A DNA stretch of 64,000 nucleotides from Mycolicibacterium vinylchloridicum (GTDB taxonomy: Bacteria; Actinomycetota; Actinomycetes; Mycobacteriales; Mycobacteriaceae): the NCBI RefSeq assembly GCF_013404075.1, contig NZ_JACBJQ010000008.1:1-64000 (forward strand). The letters run 5' to 3'. Under the pieces are notes generated by a model that was given only the letters and a program-made list of their open reading frames with translations, was not told the origin of the DNA and did no database searches. Shown here one piece after another: positions 8,534-18,407 of this stretch. The position numbers and the translations under genes were made by a program. Each line of letters starts with the position of its first letter. The stretch's first letter is position 1.

Positions 8534-10266
8534 CAGAACAGGAAGTAGCGCTGAGCCATCGGCAGTTCGGTGGCGGGTTGTTCGGCCCAGACCTCCCCGT
8601 CGATGCGCACGGTGAAGGTATCGGCGTCGACCTCGATGCGGGGCTGGGCGTCGTTGAGCGGCATCTGCGCCTTGCCGATGGCGCGTACGTTGCCCACCGG
8701 TACCAGGCGGCGGTTGACCGCGATCCGGTCAGCCAGCCCGTCCTCGATGGCCTGCGGGGCGACGAAGTGCAGCGACGTGGCCGCCGCGGCGGCGGGTGCG
8801 GCCCCGAACATCGGGCGCGGCAGCACCGGCTGCGGGGTCGGGATCGACGCATTGGCGTCGCCCATCGCGGCCCAGGCGATCATGCCGCCCTTGACCACCG
8901 CGTGTGGACGCACCCCGAAGAACGCCGGCTCCCACAGCACCAGGTCGGCCAGCTTGCCCACCTCCACCGAACCGATCTCGTGGTCCAGGCCGTGCGCGAC
9001 GGCCGGGCAGATCGTGTACTTGGCGATGTAGCGCCGCACCCGGTTGTTGTCGGAGCCATTGTTGCCCGCCGTGTCCCCTTCCAGCGCACCACGGCGGCGC
9101 TTCATCACGTGGGCGGTCTGCCAGGTACGCATCACCACCTCGCCGATGCGGCCCATGGCCTGCGCGTCGCTGCCGATCATCGAGATCGCCCCGATGTCGT
9201 GCAGCAGGTCCTCGGCGGCAATCGTCGACGGCCGGATCCGGCTCTCGGCGAACGCCAGATCCTCAGGGACGCTGGGGTTCAGGTGATGGCAGACCATCAG
9301 CATGTCGAGATGCTCGTCGAGGGTGTTGACGGTGTGCGGCCGGGTCGGGTTGGTCGAACTGGGCAGCACATTGGACTCGGCGGCGACCGTGATGATGTCC
9401 GGCGCGTGCCCGCCGCCTGCGCCTTCGGTGTGATACGCGTGGATGTTGCGGCCCTTGATCGCCGCGAGGGTGTTCTCGACGAAGCCCATCTCGTTGAGGG
9501 TGTCGGTGTGGATATTGACCTGCACCCCGGCGGCCTCGGACACCGTCAGGCAGGCGTCGATCGCCGCCGGCGTGGTCCCCCAGTCCTCGTGCAGCTTGAA
9601 ACCTGCTGCGCCGGAACGCAACTGCTCCCACATCGCGTCGTGGCTGACGGTGTTGCCCTTCCCGAGCAGTGCGATGTTCAGCGGCCAGTGGTCGAGTGAC
9701 TCCAGCATTCGGGCCAGATGCCAGGCGCCCGGCGTCACCGTGGTGGCCTTCGAACCTTCGGCGGGCCCGGTGCCGCCGGCGACGATGGTGGTGATGCCCC
9801 CACCGATGGCCTCTTCCATGATCTGCGGGCAGATCAGGTGGACGTGACAGTCGATGGCTCCGGCGGTGACGATGCGCCCGTTGCCGGCGATGATCTCCGT
9901 CGACGGGCCGACCACCAAGTCGGGGTGCACGCCCGACATGATGTCGGGGTTGCCCGCCTTTCCGATGCCGACGATACGCCCGTCGCGAATGCCGATGTCG
10001 GCCTTGATGATTCCCCAGTAGTCGATGATCACCGCGCCGGTGATCACGGTGTCGGGTGCACCGTCGGCACGGGTGGCCCGCCCTTGGCCCATCGACTCGC
10101 GCAGCACCTTGCCGCCGCCGAACACCGCCTCGTCACCGGCCAGGCCGGGGCCGCCGCTGCGATCCTCGGTGATCTCGATGATCAGGTCGGTGTCGGCCAG
10201 CCGGATCCGGTCGCCGGTGGTGGGGCCGAACAGTGCGGCGTAGCGGGCCCTGGACAGCTCGGTCAT
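8533..10266 (-). CDS. ureC: Urease alpha subunit (catalytic)
   Basis: The 577-residue catalytic subunit, hydrolysing urea to ammonia and carbamate at a dinuclear nickel site. Visible site residues: the HVH pair in AIDCHVHLI, the carbamylated lysine in GFKLHEDWG (about residue 224), histidines in NIHTDTLNE and in [14 protein letters not shown], the flap Cys-His in MVCHHLN, and the Asp ligand in GSDAQAMGR. All expected residues are present, so the enzyme should be active once nickel is inserted. It follows ureB by one base and is coupled to ureF. Confidence 0.98.
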   Translation of the reverse strand: MTELSRARYAALFGPTTGDRIRLADTDLIIEITEDRSGGPGLAGDEAVFGGGKVLRESMGQGRATRADGAPDTVITGAVIIDYWGIIKADIGIRDGRIVGIGKAGNPDIMSGVHPDLVVGPSTEIIAGNGRIVTAGAIDCHVHLICPQIMEEAIGGGITTIVAGGTGPAEGSKATTVTPGAWHLARMLESLDHWPLNIALLGKGNTVSHDAMWEQLRSGAAGFKLHEDWGTTPAAIDACLTVSEAAGVQVNIHTDTLNEMGFVENTLAAIKGRNIHAYHTEGAGGGHAPDIITVAAESNVLPSSTNPTRPHTVNTLDEHLDMLMVCHHLNPSVPEDLAFAESRIRPSTIAAEDLLHDIGAISMIGSDAQAMGRIGEVVMRTWQTAHVMKRRRGALEGDTAGNNGSDNNRVRRYIAKYTICPAVAHGLDHEIGSVEVGKLADLVLWEPAFFGVRPHAVVKGGMIAWAAMGDANASIPTPQPVLPRPMFGAAPAAAAATSLHFVAPQAIEDGLADRIAVNRRLVPVGNVRAIGKAQMPLNDAQPRIEVDADTFTVRIDGEVWAEQPATELPMAQRYFLF

Positions 10267-10267
10267 C

Positions 10268-10591
10268 TCAGTTGTCCAACTTTCCTGGCGGGTTCAGGCT
10301 CAGCCCGTGCACCTCACGCAAGCCACCGAGCGGTACCAGTCGAACCCGCTGCGCCACGCCGGGTTCGAAGCGCACCGCGGTGCCCGCGGGAATGTCGAAC
10401 CGGTGCCCGGCCGCGGCTGTCCGGTCGAAGGACAGCGCCGCATTGGCCTGCGGCAGGTGTACGTGGCTGCCGACCTGGACGGGCCGGTCGCCGGTGTTCA
10501 CGATCTCCAGTTCGATGCGCGGGACGCCCGGGTTGATCTCGATGTCGCCGGCGCCGAGGAAGACCTCTCCGGGAATCACGTTGTCCTCCAA
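10268..10591 (-). CDS. ureB: Urease beta subunit
   Basis: A 107-residue structural subunit of the (alpha-beta-gamma)3 urease. It starts with the family block [17 protein letters not shown] and has the [24 protein letters not shown] core typical of UreB. It is a separate gene, as usual for mycobacteria, not fused to ureA as in Helicobacter. Four bases separate it from ureA and one base from ureC. Confidence 0.96.
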   Translation of the reverse strand: MEDNVIPGEVFLGAGDIEINPGVPRIELEIVNTGDRPVQVGSHVHLPQANAALSFDRTAAAGHRFDIPAGTAVRFEPGVAQRVRLVPLGGLREVHGLSLNPPGKLDN

Positions 10592-10595
10592 AGGC

Positions 10596-10898
10596 TCACG
10601 GGATGGGGTGGTGGACGGTGACCAATTTGGTGCCGTCCGGGAAGGTGGCTTCGACCTGCACGTCGTGCAGCATCTCGGGCACGCCCTCCATCACGTCGTC
10701 GCGGGACAGCACCTCTCGTCCGCTGACCATCAGCTCGGCCACCGTGCGGCCGTCGCGCGCGCCCTCCAGGACGTGGTCGGTGACGATCGCCACCGTTTCG
10801 GGATAGTTGAGCTTCAGCCCGCGGGCCTGCCTTCGGCGGGCGAGGTCGGCGGCATAGGACAGCAGCAACCGGTCGGTTTCATGCGGTGTCAGTTGCAT
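10596..10898 (-). CDS. ureA: Urease gamma subunit
   Basis: The 100-residue gamma subunit, beginning [12 protein letters not shown], with [21 protein letters not shown] and a C-terminal VTVHHPIP, all standard UreA blocks. An in-frame ATG six codons upstream would give a non-standard extension; the start at 10898 yields exactly the family length. It is the first urease gene, 51 bp downstream of the thioesterase gene on the same strand, so co-transcription with that gene is possible. Confidence 0.95.
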   Translation of the reverse strand: MQLTPHETDRLLLSYAADLARRRQARGLKLNYPETVAIVTDHVLEGARDGRTVAELMVSGREVLSRDDVMEGVPEMLHDVQVEATFPDGTKLVTVHHPIP

Positions 10899-10949
10899 AG
10901 AGCGCGATCCTGCCATGGCGGGACGCGATCAGCAGGGCGGCGAGCGCCC

Positions 10950-11369
10950 TCAGGCCGGCGGCGGCTCCGGCTCGAGGTTCTGCAGGCGCACCTGGCCGCG
11001 CGCGACCAGCCGGTCCTTGTCGTCGCGAATGGTCACCAGCCACAGCTGCTGACGGCGGCCGCGGTGCACCGGTTCGGTGACCCCGTACACGGTGCCGCCG
11101 GAGATCGCCCGCAGGAAGTCGGTGTTGTTGTTGACGCCGACGACGTTGCCGCCGCCGTTGGCGGCCAGCCACACGAATGCCGATGTGCTGGCCATCGATT
11201 CGATCATCGAGCAGTACACGCCGCCGTGGACGATCCCCATCGGCTGCAGCAGCTTGGGCTGGACGTCCAGCTGTGCCTTGGCCCCGTCCGGGGTCAGTTC
11301 GGTGAACACCAGCCCGAGCTCGTTGTCGAACGGGGCGGAGAAAGCGATCGGTGACTGCTCTGGTTGCAC
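10950..11369 (-). CDS. PaaI-type hotdog-fold thioesterase (Rv1847-like)
   Basis: A 139-residue single-domain hotdog protein of the PaaI/4HBT superfamily. The central block PMGIVHGGVYCSMIESMAS holds the HGG turn and the downstream acidic residue that act in catalysis in this family; GVNNNTDFLRAISGGTVYG forms the substrate tunnel side. It probably hydrolyses an acyl-CoA, substrate unknown. Same position and strand as Rv1847, just ahead of the urease operon. The predicted MrsI small RNA gene lies immediately upstream. Confidence 0.85.
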   Translation of the reverse strand: MQPEQSPIAFSAPFDNELGLVFTELTPDGAKAQLDVQPKLLQPMGIVHGGVYCSMIESMASTSAFVWLAANGGGNVVGVNNNTDFLRAISGGTVYGVTEPVHRGRRQQLWLVTIRDDKDRLVARGQVRLQNLEPEPPPA

Positions 11370-11404
11370 GCATCTGTGTCTACACCAAGCAGGTCGGCGA
11401 AATG

Positions 11405-11505
11405 AGGGACGGGCCCCGCGGATGAAACGCGGGGCCCGTCCTCGGAATGGACCGGGGTGTCTCTGCAGCCCTCAGGACATCCGGCGCGGTCCGTTCGTCT
11501 GTGTT
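11405..11505 (-). ncRNA. mrsI: Probable MrsI, IdeR-controlled iron-sparing small RNA
   Basis: Between the FhuF-like gene and the thioesterase gene there is a compact transcription unit with no substantial ORF: a well-formed promoter covered by an IdeR box (11512-11540), about 100 nt of sequence and a strong hairpin at 11407-11441. In M. tuberculosis the iron-responsive small RNA MrsI (ncRv11846) is encoded between Rv1846c (blaI) and Rv1847 and is repressed by IdeR. Position, strand, control and length all agree. The 5' end is inferred from promoter spacing. A 13-codon GTG frame within it (MVATQTNGPRRMS) is probably not the product. Confidence 0.72.
11407..11441 (-). terminator. Strong hairpin terminator at the end of the MrsI-like RNA
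   Basis: GGACGGGCCCCGCG (11407-11420) and its exact reverse complement (11428-11441) form a perfect 14-bp GC-rich stem with a 7-nt loop. On the minus strand it is followed by only a short T run (CTCATTTC), which is usual for mycobacterial intrinsic terminators. It would end the small RNA and insulate the thioesterase/urease genes from it. Confidence 0.8.
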
Positions 11506-11511
11506 GCTACC

Positions 11512-11540
11512 ACAATAGGCAAGGCTTACCTAACTTACAA
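11512..11540 (-). promoter_or_regulatory. Promoter overlapped by an IdeR iron box (MrsI-like RNA)
   Basis: On the minus strand, -35 TTGTAA (11540-11535), a 17-nt spacer and -10 TATTGT (11517-11512) make a good sigma-A promoter. Across it lies ATAGGCAAGGCTTACCTAA (11515-11533, plus strand), which matches 15 of 19 positions of the IdeR/DtxR consensus TTAGGTTAGGCTAACCTAA. Fe(II)-IdeR bound here would block transcription, giving expression under iron limitation. Confidence 0.78.
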
Positions 11541-11543
11541 GAC

Positions 11544-12263
11544 CTACCCTGTTCGACGCAGCGCCCGAACCGGGAGCCCGAAGCCGCTGAGAGCGTCGAG
11601 CACCGCCTGGCCGCGCCGCATGCAGGTCACCTCGCCACTGCCGGTCAGCATCGGGACCTGGGTGGCGGTGATGACCACCGCCGAGCCGACCATCTGCCAC
11701 ATCGCCGCCAGCGACAGCGAGTTCCGACTGAGGTCGTGCAGGCATTCGAAAATCGGTTCCAGGGAGCGGTGGCAACGATGTGCCGTCCACGTCGCCAGCG
11801 CGGCCTCGTTGGGCAGCCGGACGACATCGGTCATCGCCGGATCGTCGGGCAGCACCCGCAGCGTCGGGTCCACGACCGCGGCCCAGTCGATCGTCCCCTC
11901 CGAGTCGACGTGCATCCACAGATTGCCCGGCCCGGTGTCCCAGACCCGGCCCTCGAGCACGAACAGGGTCACGACCCGGCCCAGAACGGCATGCGTGAAC
12001 GTCGCCGCCAACTGCTGCGCCACGGCGCGGCGGTCGCCCAGCTCGCTGACCGAGGCCTCGAACATGGCGGCCAGCCGGCCCGTCGTCGTCACCGAATCCA
12101 GGGCCCACCAACGCCGCCGGGACACATCGGCCATGACCGCCACGCCATGCACCCGCGGTGACTCCGGGCTCAGCGCGCGCAAGCGGCCACTGGATTCGTG
12201 CAAGGGCAGAATCCGGCGGATGGTCATTCCTTCGATCAACGGGTCAACCACGGCTGTGGTCAC
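11544..12263 (-). CDS. IdeR-controlled FhuF-like iron-uptake protein lacking the [2Fe-2S] cysteine motif
   Basis: A 239-residue protein whose C-terminal region (SLSLAAMWQMVGSAVV, later GLPVRALRR) resembles the FhuF ferric-siderophore reductase family. Members normally end with a CCxxC-type iron-sulfur motif just after this point; here the frame stops at ALRRTG and only scattered cysteines remain, so electron transfer is doubtful. A siderophore-binding or accessory role is possible. The start is GTG with GGAGG upstream. Two IdeR-type boxes precede it, strongly supporting an iron role, and an IdeR-controlled small RNA follows. The family call is moderate. Confidence 0.6.
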   Translation of the reverse strand: MTTAVVDPLIEGMTIRRILPLHESSGRLRALSPESPRVHGVAVMADVSRRRWWALDSVTTTGRLAAMFEASVSELGDRRAVAQQLAATFTHAVLGRVVTLFVLEGRVWDTGPGNLWMHVDSEGTIDWAAVVDPTLRVLPDDPAMTDVVRLPNEAALATWTAHRCHRSLEPIFECLHDLSRNSLSLAAMWQMVGSAVVITATQVPMLTGSGEVTCMRRGQAVLDALSGFGLPVRALRRTG

Positions 12264-12281
12264 GGCACCTCCTCGTTACAG

Positions 12282-12329
12282 TTAGGTGAGCCTAACCATA
12301 AGAGGCGGACCAAGGTTAGCATTGCCTAA
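12282..12329 (-). promoter_or_regulatory. Two IdeR-type iron boxes upstream of the FhuF-like gene
   Basis: TTAGGTGAGCCTAACCATA (12282-12300) matches 15 of 19 positions of the IdeR consensus, and CAAGGTTAGCATTGCCTAA (12311-12329) matches 13 of 19. They lie 19-66 bp upstream of the GTG start, where they would cover the promoter. Paired boxes are common at strongly iron-repressed mycobacterial promoters. Confidence 0.75.
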
Positions 12330-12446
12330 TGTGAATGCTGTCACAGTTGGTTCCCAGATTCGGCCGGTTGTCCTGCGGTTACCTCGCACCGGGACATCAC
12401 CGGGAACTCCGCGGGCGCCGACCGGAGTTGATCGGGAAGGTTTAGG

Positions 12447-12463
12447 TACGACGCCCGGTAGTA
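12447..12463. promoter_or_regulatory. Possible BlaI operator upstream of blaI
   Basis: TACGAC-N5-GTAGTA (12447-12463) is an imperfect palindrome 42 bp ahead of blaI; the motif resembles the TAC/GTA dyads bound by BlaI-family repressors, which usually autoregulate. A short GAGTACTC palindrome follows at about 12469. The match is partial and the exact mycobacterial consensus was not checked. Confidence 0.35.
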
Positions 12464-12504
12464 ACCGGGAGTACTCTTGTTTCACTGCTACGGAATGAAC
12501 GGAT

Positions 12505-12921
12505 ATGGCCAAGTTGACTCGTCTCGGCGAACTTGAACGCGCGGTGATGGACCACTTGTGGGCCGCTGGTGAACCGTTGACGGTTCGTCAGGTCCACGAG
12601 GCGCTCTGTACCGAACGGGACCTGGCCTACACCACGGTGATGACGGTCCTGCAACGCCTCGCCCGCAAGAACCTGGTCTCCCAGATCCGCGACGACCGCG
12701 CACATCAGTACGCACCCGTGCACGGCCGCGACGAACTGGTCGCCGGTTTGATGGTGGACGCCCTGGATCAGGCGTCCGACTCCGGCAGCCGACAGGCGGC
12801 GCTGGTGCATTTCGTCGAGCGGGTGGGGGTCGACGAGGCGGACGCCTTGCGCCGCGCACTCGCGGAATTAGAATCCAGGAACCGTTCAACCTGGCCCGCT
12901 GGCGGCGCGCCCAGCGTCTGA
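12505..12921 (+). CDS. blaI: BlaI-family transcriptional repressor
   Basis: A 138-residue winged-helix repressor (penicillinase-repressor family). The N-terminal domain MAKLTRLGELERAVMDHLW, with recognition-helix region LAYTTVMTVLQRLARKNLV, is typical, followed by a dimerisation helix. In M. tuberculosis BlaI (Rv1846c) controls blaC and itself and is removed by beta-lactam-induced proteolysis by BlaR. It is followed 14 bp later by the BlaR-type peptidase, so the pair forms one operon. Confidence 0.93.
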   Translation: MAKLTRLGELERAVMDHLWAAGEPLTVRQVHEALCTERDLAYTTVMTVLQRLARKNLVSQIRDDRAHQYAPVHGRDELVAGLMVDALDQASDSGSRQAALVHFVERVGVDEADALRRALAELESRNRSTWPAGGAPSV

Positions 12922-12935
12922 GGGACACTGTCAGC

Positions 12936-13862
12936 GTGTCCGCGCTGGCCTTCACCTTCCTCGCCTTGATGCTGGTTGGTCCTGTGCCTGCACTGCTGGC
13001 GCGGGCCAGCTGGCCGATGCGTGCGCCGCGGGCCGCAATCGTGCTCTGGCAGTCGATCGCCGTGGCGGCCGTCCTGTCCGCTTTCAGTGCGGGCCTTGCG
13101 ATTGCAAGCCGGCTGTTCGTCCCCGGCCCCGATGGACGGCCCACCGCGACGATCACCAGCGAGATCAAGGCTCTGGGCTGGCCGTTATGGCTGGCTTACG
13201 TCCTGGTATTCGCCATCACCCTGTTCATCGGTGCTCGCTTGTTGGTGGCGGTCGTGCAGGTCGCGGTGGCCACCCGCCGCCGCCGGGCGCACCACCGAAT
13301 GGTGGTGGATCTGCTCGGCGACTGCCGGCACGGCATGAGTGGGCTGCGGGTACTCGACGTCGCCGAGCCGCTGGCCTACTGCCTGCCGGGTGTGCGCAGC
13401 CGCGTCGTGCTCAGCGAGGGCACGCTGGCGGCACTGAGTCACACCGAAGTGGCGGCGATCCTCAGCCACGAGCGCGCCCACCTGCGCGCCCGCCATGACC
13501 TGGTGCTCGAGGCGTTCATCGCCGTGCACACCGCCTTCCCCCGGTTCGTCCGAAGTGGCAGTGCACTGCACGCGGTGCAGCTGCTCGTCGAGATGCTCGC
13601 CGACGATGCGGCCGTGCGGACTGCCGGGCCCACTCCCCTGGCGCGCGCGCTGGTGGCGTGTGCCGCCGGGCGAACCCCCTCCGGTGCGCTGGCCGCCGGC
13701 GGCCCCACGACGGTGATCCGGGTGCGCCGGCTGTGCGGTCGGCCCAACAGTGTGTGGCTGTCGCTGGCGGCCTACACCGCCGCCGCCGCGGTGTTGGTGG
13801 TGCCCACCGTCGCCGTCGCGATGCCCTGGCTGACCGAGCTGCATCGGCTGTTCTTGTCCTGA
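12936..13862 (+). CDS. blaR: BlaR-like M56 zinc metallopeptidase
   Basis: A 308-residue membrane protein with hydrophobic segments at the N-terminus, near residues 35-55, 75-105 and at the C-terminus. The gluzincin motif ILSHERAHLRARHD holds HExxH (HERAH), and EMLADDAAV supplies the third zinc ligand. It lacks the C-terminal penicillin-binding sensor domain of staphylococcal BlaR1, like Rv1845c, so another signal must activate it. It starts with GTG and probably cleaves BlaI. Confidence 0.9.
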   Translation: MSALAFTFLALMLVGPVPALLARASWPMRAPRAAIVLWQSIAVAAVLSAFSAGLAIASRLFVPGPDGRPTATITSEIKALGWPLWLAYVLVFAITLFIGARLLVAVVQVAVATRRRRAHHRMVVDLLGDCRHGMSGLRVLDVAEPLAYCLPGVRSRVVLSEGTLAALSHTEVAAILSHERAHLRARHDLVLEAFIAVHTAFPRFVRSGSALHAVQLLVEMLADDAAVRTAGPTPLARALVACAAGRTPSGALAAGGPTTVIRVRRLCGRPNSVWLSLAAYTAAAAVLVVPTVAVAMPWLTELHRLFLS

Positions 13863-13923
13863 GTCGCTGGACCTATGAAAGTTCCAGCACTACAACAAAA
13901 TTCACACAACTGAAAGGCGCGAT

Positions 13924-15378
13924 ATGAGCTCACCGCAGACGGACGGCACTGCACAGATCGGTGTTACCGGATTGGCGGTGATGGGCTCCAACATCGCGCG
14001 GAACTTCGCCCACCACGGGTATACCGTCGCGCTGCACAACCGATCGGTCGCCAAGACCGACGCCCTGCTTGCCGAGCATGGCTCCGAAGGCAACTTCGTG
14101 CGCACCGAGACGATGGCCGAGTTCGCCGCCGCGCTGGAGCGGCCGCGGCGCGCGCTGATCATGGTGAAGGCCGGTGATCCCACCGACGCCGTCATCAACG
14201 AGCTCTGCGACGTGTTCGAACCGGGCGACATCATCATCGACGGCGGCAACGCGCTCTACACCGACACCATCCGTCGCGAGAAGGCCGTCCGTGAGCGCGG
14301 CCTGCACTTCGTCGGCGCCGGCATCTCCGGTGGAGAGGAAGGCGCGCTCAAGGGCCCGTCGATCATGCCGGGCGGCCCCGCCGAGTCCTACAAATCCCTG
14401 GGCCCGCTGCTCGAGGAGATCTCCGCGCACGTCGACGGCGTCCCCTGCTGCACCCACATCGGCCCGGACGGCGCCGGTCACTTCGTGAAGATGGTGCACA
14501 ACGGCATCGAATACTCCGACATGCAGCTCATCGGCGAGGCCTACCAGCTGCTGCGCGACGGGCTCGGCAAGACCGCACCCGAGATCGCCGAGATCTTCGC
14601 GGAGTGGAACTCCGGCGATCTGGACAGCTACCTGATCGAGATCACCGCCGAGGTGCTGCGCCAGACCGACGCCAAGACCGGCAAGCCGCTGGTCGACGTC
14701 ATCGTCGACGAGGCCGAGCAGAAGGGCACCGGCCGCTGGACGGTCAAGTCGGCGCTGGACCTCGGGGTGCCGGTGACCGGTATCGCCGAGGCGGTCTTCG
14801 CCCGCGCACTGTCTGGCTCGGTCCCCCAGCGCAAGGCCACCACCGGCCTGGCGTCCGGCGACCTGGGTGAACGGCCCACGGACGCAGCGCAATTCATCGA
14901 CGACGTCAGCAAGGCGCTCTACGCGTCCAAGATCATCGCCTACGCGCAGGGTTTCAACCAGATCCAGGCCGGCAGCGCCGAGTACAACTGGGGTATCACT
15001 CTCGGTGACATGGCGACCATCTGGCGCGGCGGCTGCATCATCCGGGCCAAGTTCCTCAACCGGATCAAGGAGGCCTACGACGAGAACGCCGAGCTGGCCA
15101 CGCTGATCGCCGCGCCGTACTTCCGCGACGCGGTCGAAGCGGGCATCGACAGCTGGCGCCGGGTCGTGGTGAAGGCCACCGAGCTGGGCATTCCGGTCCC
15201 CGGCTTCGCCTCGGCCCTGTCGTACTACGACGCGCTGCGCACCGAGCGGCTGCCCGCGGCACTGACCCAGGGTCTGCGGGACTTCTTCGGCGCGCACACC
15301 TACGGCCGGACCGACGCCGACCCGGCCGCCCGGTTCCACACCCTGTGGAGCGGTGACCGCACCGAGGTCGAGGCCTAA
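13924..15378 (+). CDS. gnd1: 6-phosphogluconate dehydrogenase, decarboxylating
   Basis: A 484-residue enzyme of the oxidative pentose phosphate pathway, making ribulose 5-phosphate, CO2 and NADPH. The N-terminal dinucleotide fold has GVTGLAVMGSNIARN, the substrate region has AGISGGEEGALKGPSIMPGG, and the catalytic segment is FVKMVHNGIEYSDMQ. The length is that of the long dimeric class (Gnd1, Rv1844c). It is 18 bp upstream of guaB1, with the same neighbours as in M. tuberculosis, so the two are probably co-transcribed. Confidence 0.95.
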   Translation: MSSPQTDGTAQIGVTGLAVMGSNIARNFAHHGYTVALHNRSVAKTDALLAEHGSEGNFVRTETMAEFAAALERPRRALIMVKAGDPTDAVINELCDVFEPGDIIIDGGNALYTDTIRREKAVRERGLHFVGAGISGGEEGALKGPSIMPGGPAESYKSLGPLLEEISAHVDGVPCCTHIGPDGAGHFVKMVHNGIEYSDMQLIGEAYQLLRDGLGKTAPEIAEIFAEWNSGDLDSYLIEITAEVLRQTDAKTGKPLVDVIVDEAEQKGTGRWTVKSALDLGVPVTGIAEAVFARALSGSVPQRKATTGLASGDLGERPTDAAQFIDDVSKALYASKIIAYAQGFNQIQAGSAEYNWGITLGDMATIWRGGCIIRAKFLNRIKEAYDENAELATLIAAPYFRDAVEAGIDSWRRVVVKATELGIPVPGFASALSYYDALRTERLPAALTQGLRDFFGAHTYGRTDADPAARFHTLWSGDRTEVEA

Positions 15379-15387
15379 CCGCACTAG

Positions 15388-16833
<1,446 letters not shown>

Positions 16834-16899
16834 GCCGGATCGCGACGAGCGAGCCGCTAACATGGGGGTCTGTTCTGCCCCCAACGAGGAAGGGATCCC

Positions 16900-17049
16900 G
16901 TGCCGCAGGCACCCGTCGAGGCCACCGCGGATCGGGCTGCCTCCGATGTGCGACCGGCAGACGATTCCCCTGGAGACGAATCAGGGGCAGAACCTTCCAC
17001 TAGTCAGCCGGGCATACGGCCCGGCGAGGAGAAGGTGCGAGCGCGGTGA
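16900..17049 (+). CDS. Small acidic 49-residue ORF, coupled to the CBS membrane protein
   Basis: A GTG-started frame of 49 codons (opening [15 protein letters not shown], closing [10 protein letters not shown]), rich in Pro, Ala, Glu and Asp and without a membrane segment. Support for translation: a strong GAGGAAGGG ribosome site 5-7 nt upstream, and a stop codon that overlaps the next start as GTGA, a typical coupling arrangement. It has no recognised family. It may act simply as a leader that secures translation of the next gene, or as a short disordered partner. Confidence 0.5.
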   Translation: MPQAPVEATADRAASDVRPADDSPGDESGAEPSTSQPGIRPGEEKVRAR

Positions 17050-18407
17050 GCGTCGTTTTCACCGTATTGAGCCTGCTGGCGATCGTCGTCCTGACGTTTG
17101 GGACGGCCCTGTTCGTGGCGGCCGAGTTCTCGCTGACGGCCCTGGAGCGCAGCACCGTCGACGCCAACGCGCGCACCGGCGACCGCAAGGACCACAACGT
17201 CGCGCGCGCCCACCGCACGCTCTCGTTCCAGCTGTCCGGCGCACAGCTCGGCATCTCGATCACGACCCTGGCCACCGGCTATCTCGCCGAGCCCGTGCTG
17301 GCGCGGCTGTTCGACCCGGTGCTGGAGTTCCTGCACATCCCGGACAGGGCCGCGACCGGGATCGCGCTGGCGCTGGCCATCCTGATCGCCACCTCGCTGT
17401 CGATGGTGTTCGGCGAGCTGGTGCCCAAGAACCTCGCGGTGGCACGCCCGGTGCCGACCGCACGGGCCACGGCGGGCTTCCAGCTGATGTTCTCCACCGT
17501 GATGACCCCGCTCATCAAGGCCACCAACGGCACCGCGAACTGGATCCTGCGCCGGATGGGCATCGAACCGGCCGAGGAACTGCGCTCGGCGCGCTCGCCG
17601 GAGGAACTCGGTGCGCTGGTCCGCAGTTCTGCCGAGCACGGCTCACTCGACGAAGCCACCGCGGCGCTGGTCAACCGCTCGCTGCAGTTCGGGTCGCGGA
17701 TCGCTGAGGAGTTCATGACACCGCGCACCGAGATCGAAGCGCTCGAGTCCGACGACACGGTCAGCGATCTGGTGACGGCGTCGGCCAACACCGGCTTCTC
17801 CCGCTTCCCCATCGTCAACGGCGACCTCGACGAGACCATCGGCATCGTGCACGTCAAGCAGGTGTTCAGCGTGCCCGCCCCGCAGCGCTCGACCACCAAG
17901 CTGGTGTCGTTGGCGATCCCGGTGCCGACCGTGCCGGCCAGCCTGGACGGCGACGCGTTGATGTCCCAGCTGCGCGCCCACGGCTTGCAGACCGCGCTGG
18001 TGGTCGACGAATACGGCGGCACCGCGGGCATGGTCACCGTAGAGGACCTGATCGAGGAGATCGTCGGCGACGTCCGCGACGAACACGACGACTCCACCCC
18101 CGACTTCCAGAAGTCCGGCCTGGGCTGGCGGGTGTCGGGCCTGCTGCGCATCGACGAAGTGGCCGAGGCGACGGGTTTCCGCGCGCCCGAAGGCGAATAC
18201 GAGACCATCGGCGGCCTGGTGCTGGAAAAGCTGGGCCACATCCCCGAGCCGGGTGAATCCGTGGAACTGTCGGCCTTCGACCCAGACGGTCCCTTCGACG
18301 ATCCGGTCAACTGGCGTGCCACCGTCGTCGCGATGGACGGCAGGCGGATAGACCAGCTGGTGCTGACGCAGATCGTCCGGCCCGCTGACGGCGAGGGGGC
18401 GCGCTGA
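17046..18407 (+). CDS. DUF21-CBS-CorC/HlyC membrane protein (Rv1842c-like)
   Basis: A 453-residue protein: an N-terminal DUF21/CNNM transmembrane domain (residues about 1-190, with [11 protein letters not shown] and [11 protein letters not shown]), a CBS pair (about 210-340, with [13 protein letters not shown] and [25 protein letters not shown]) and a C-terminal CorC_HlyC domain. The family includes bacterial magnesium/cobalt efflux proteins and so-called haemolysins. It is the first of two related proteins; its stop overlaps the next start (TGATG), so they are likely made as a pair. The start is GTG with GGAGAAGG upstream. Confidence 0.88.
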   Translation: MSVVFTVLSLLAIVVLTFGTALFVAAEFSLTALERSTVDANARTGDRKDHNVARAHRTLSFQLSGAQLGISITTLATGYLAEPVLARLFDPVLEFLHIPDRAATGIALALAILIATSLSMVFGELVPKNLAVARPVPTARATAGFQLMFSTVMTPLIKATNGTANWILRRMGIEPAEELRSARSPEELGALVRSSAEHGSLDEATAALVNRSLQFGSRIAEEFMTPRTEIEALESDDTVSDLVTASANTGFSRFPIVNGDLDETIGIVHVKQVFSVPAPQRSTTKLVSLAIPVPTVPASLDGDALMSQLRAHGLQTALVVDEYGGTAGMVTVEDLIEEIVGDVRDEHDDSTPDFQKSGLGWRVSGLLRIDEVAEATGFRAPEGEYETIGGLVLEKLGHIPEPGESVELSAFDPDGPFDDPVNWRATVVAMDGRRIDQLVLTQIVRPADGEGAR

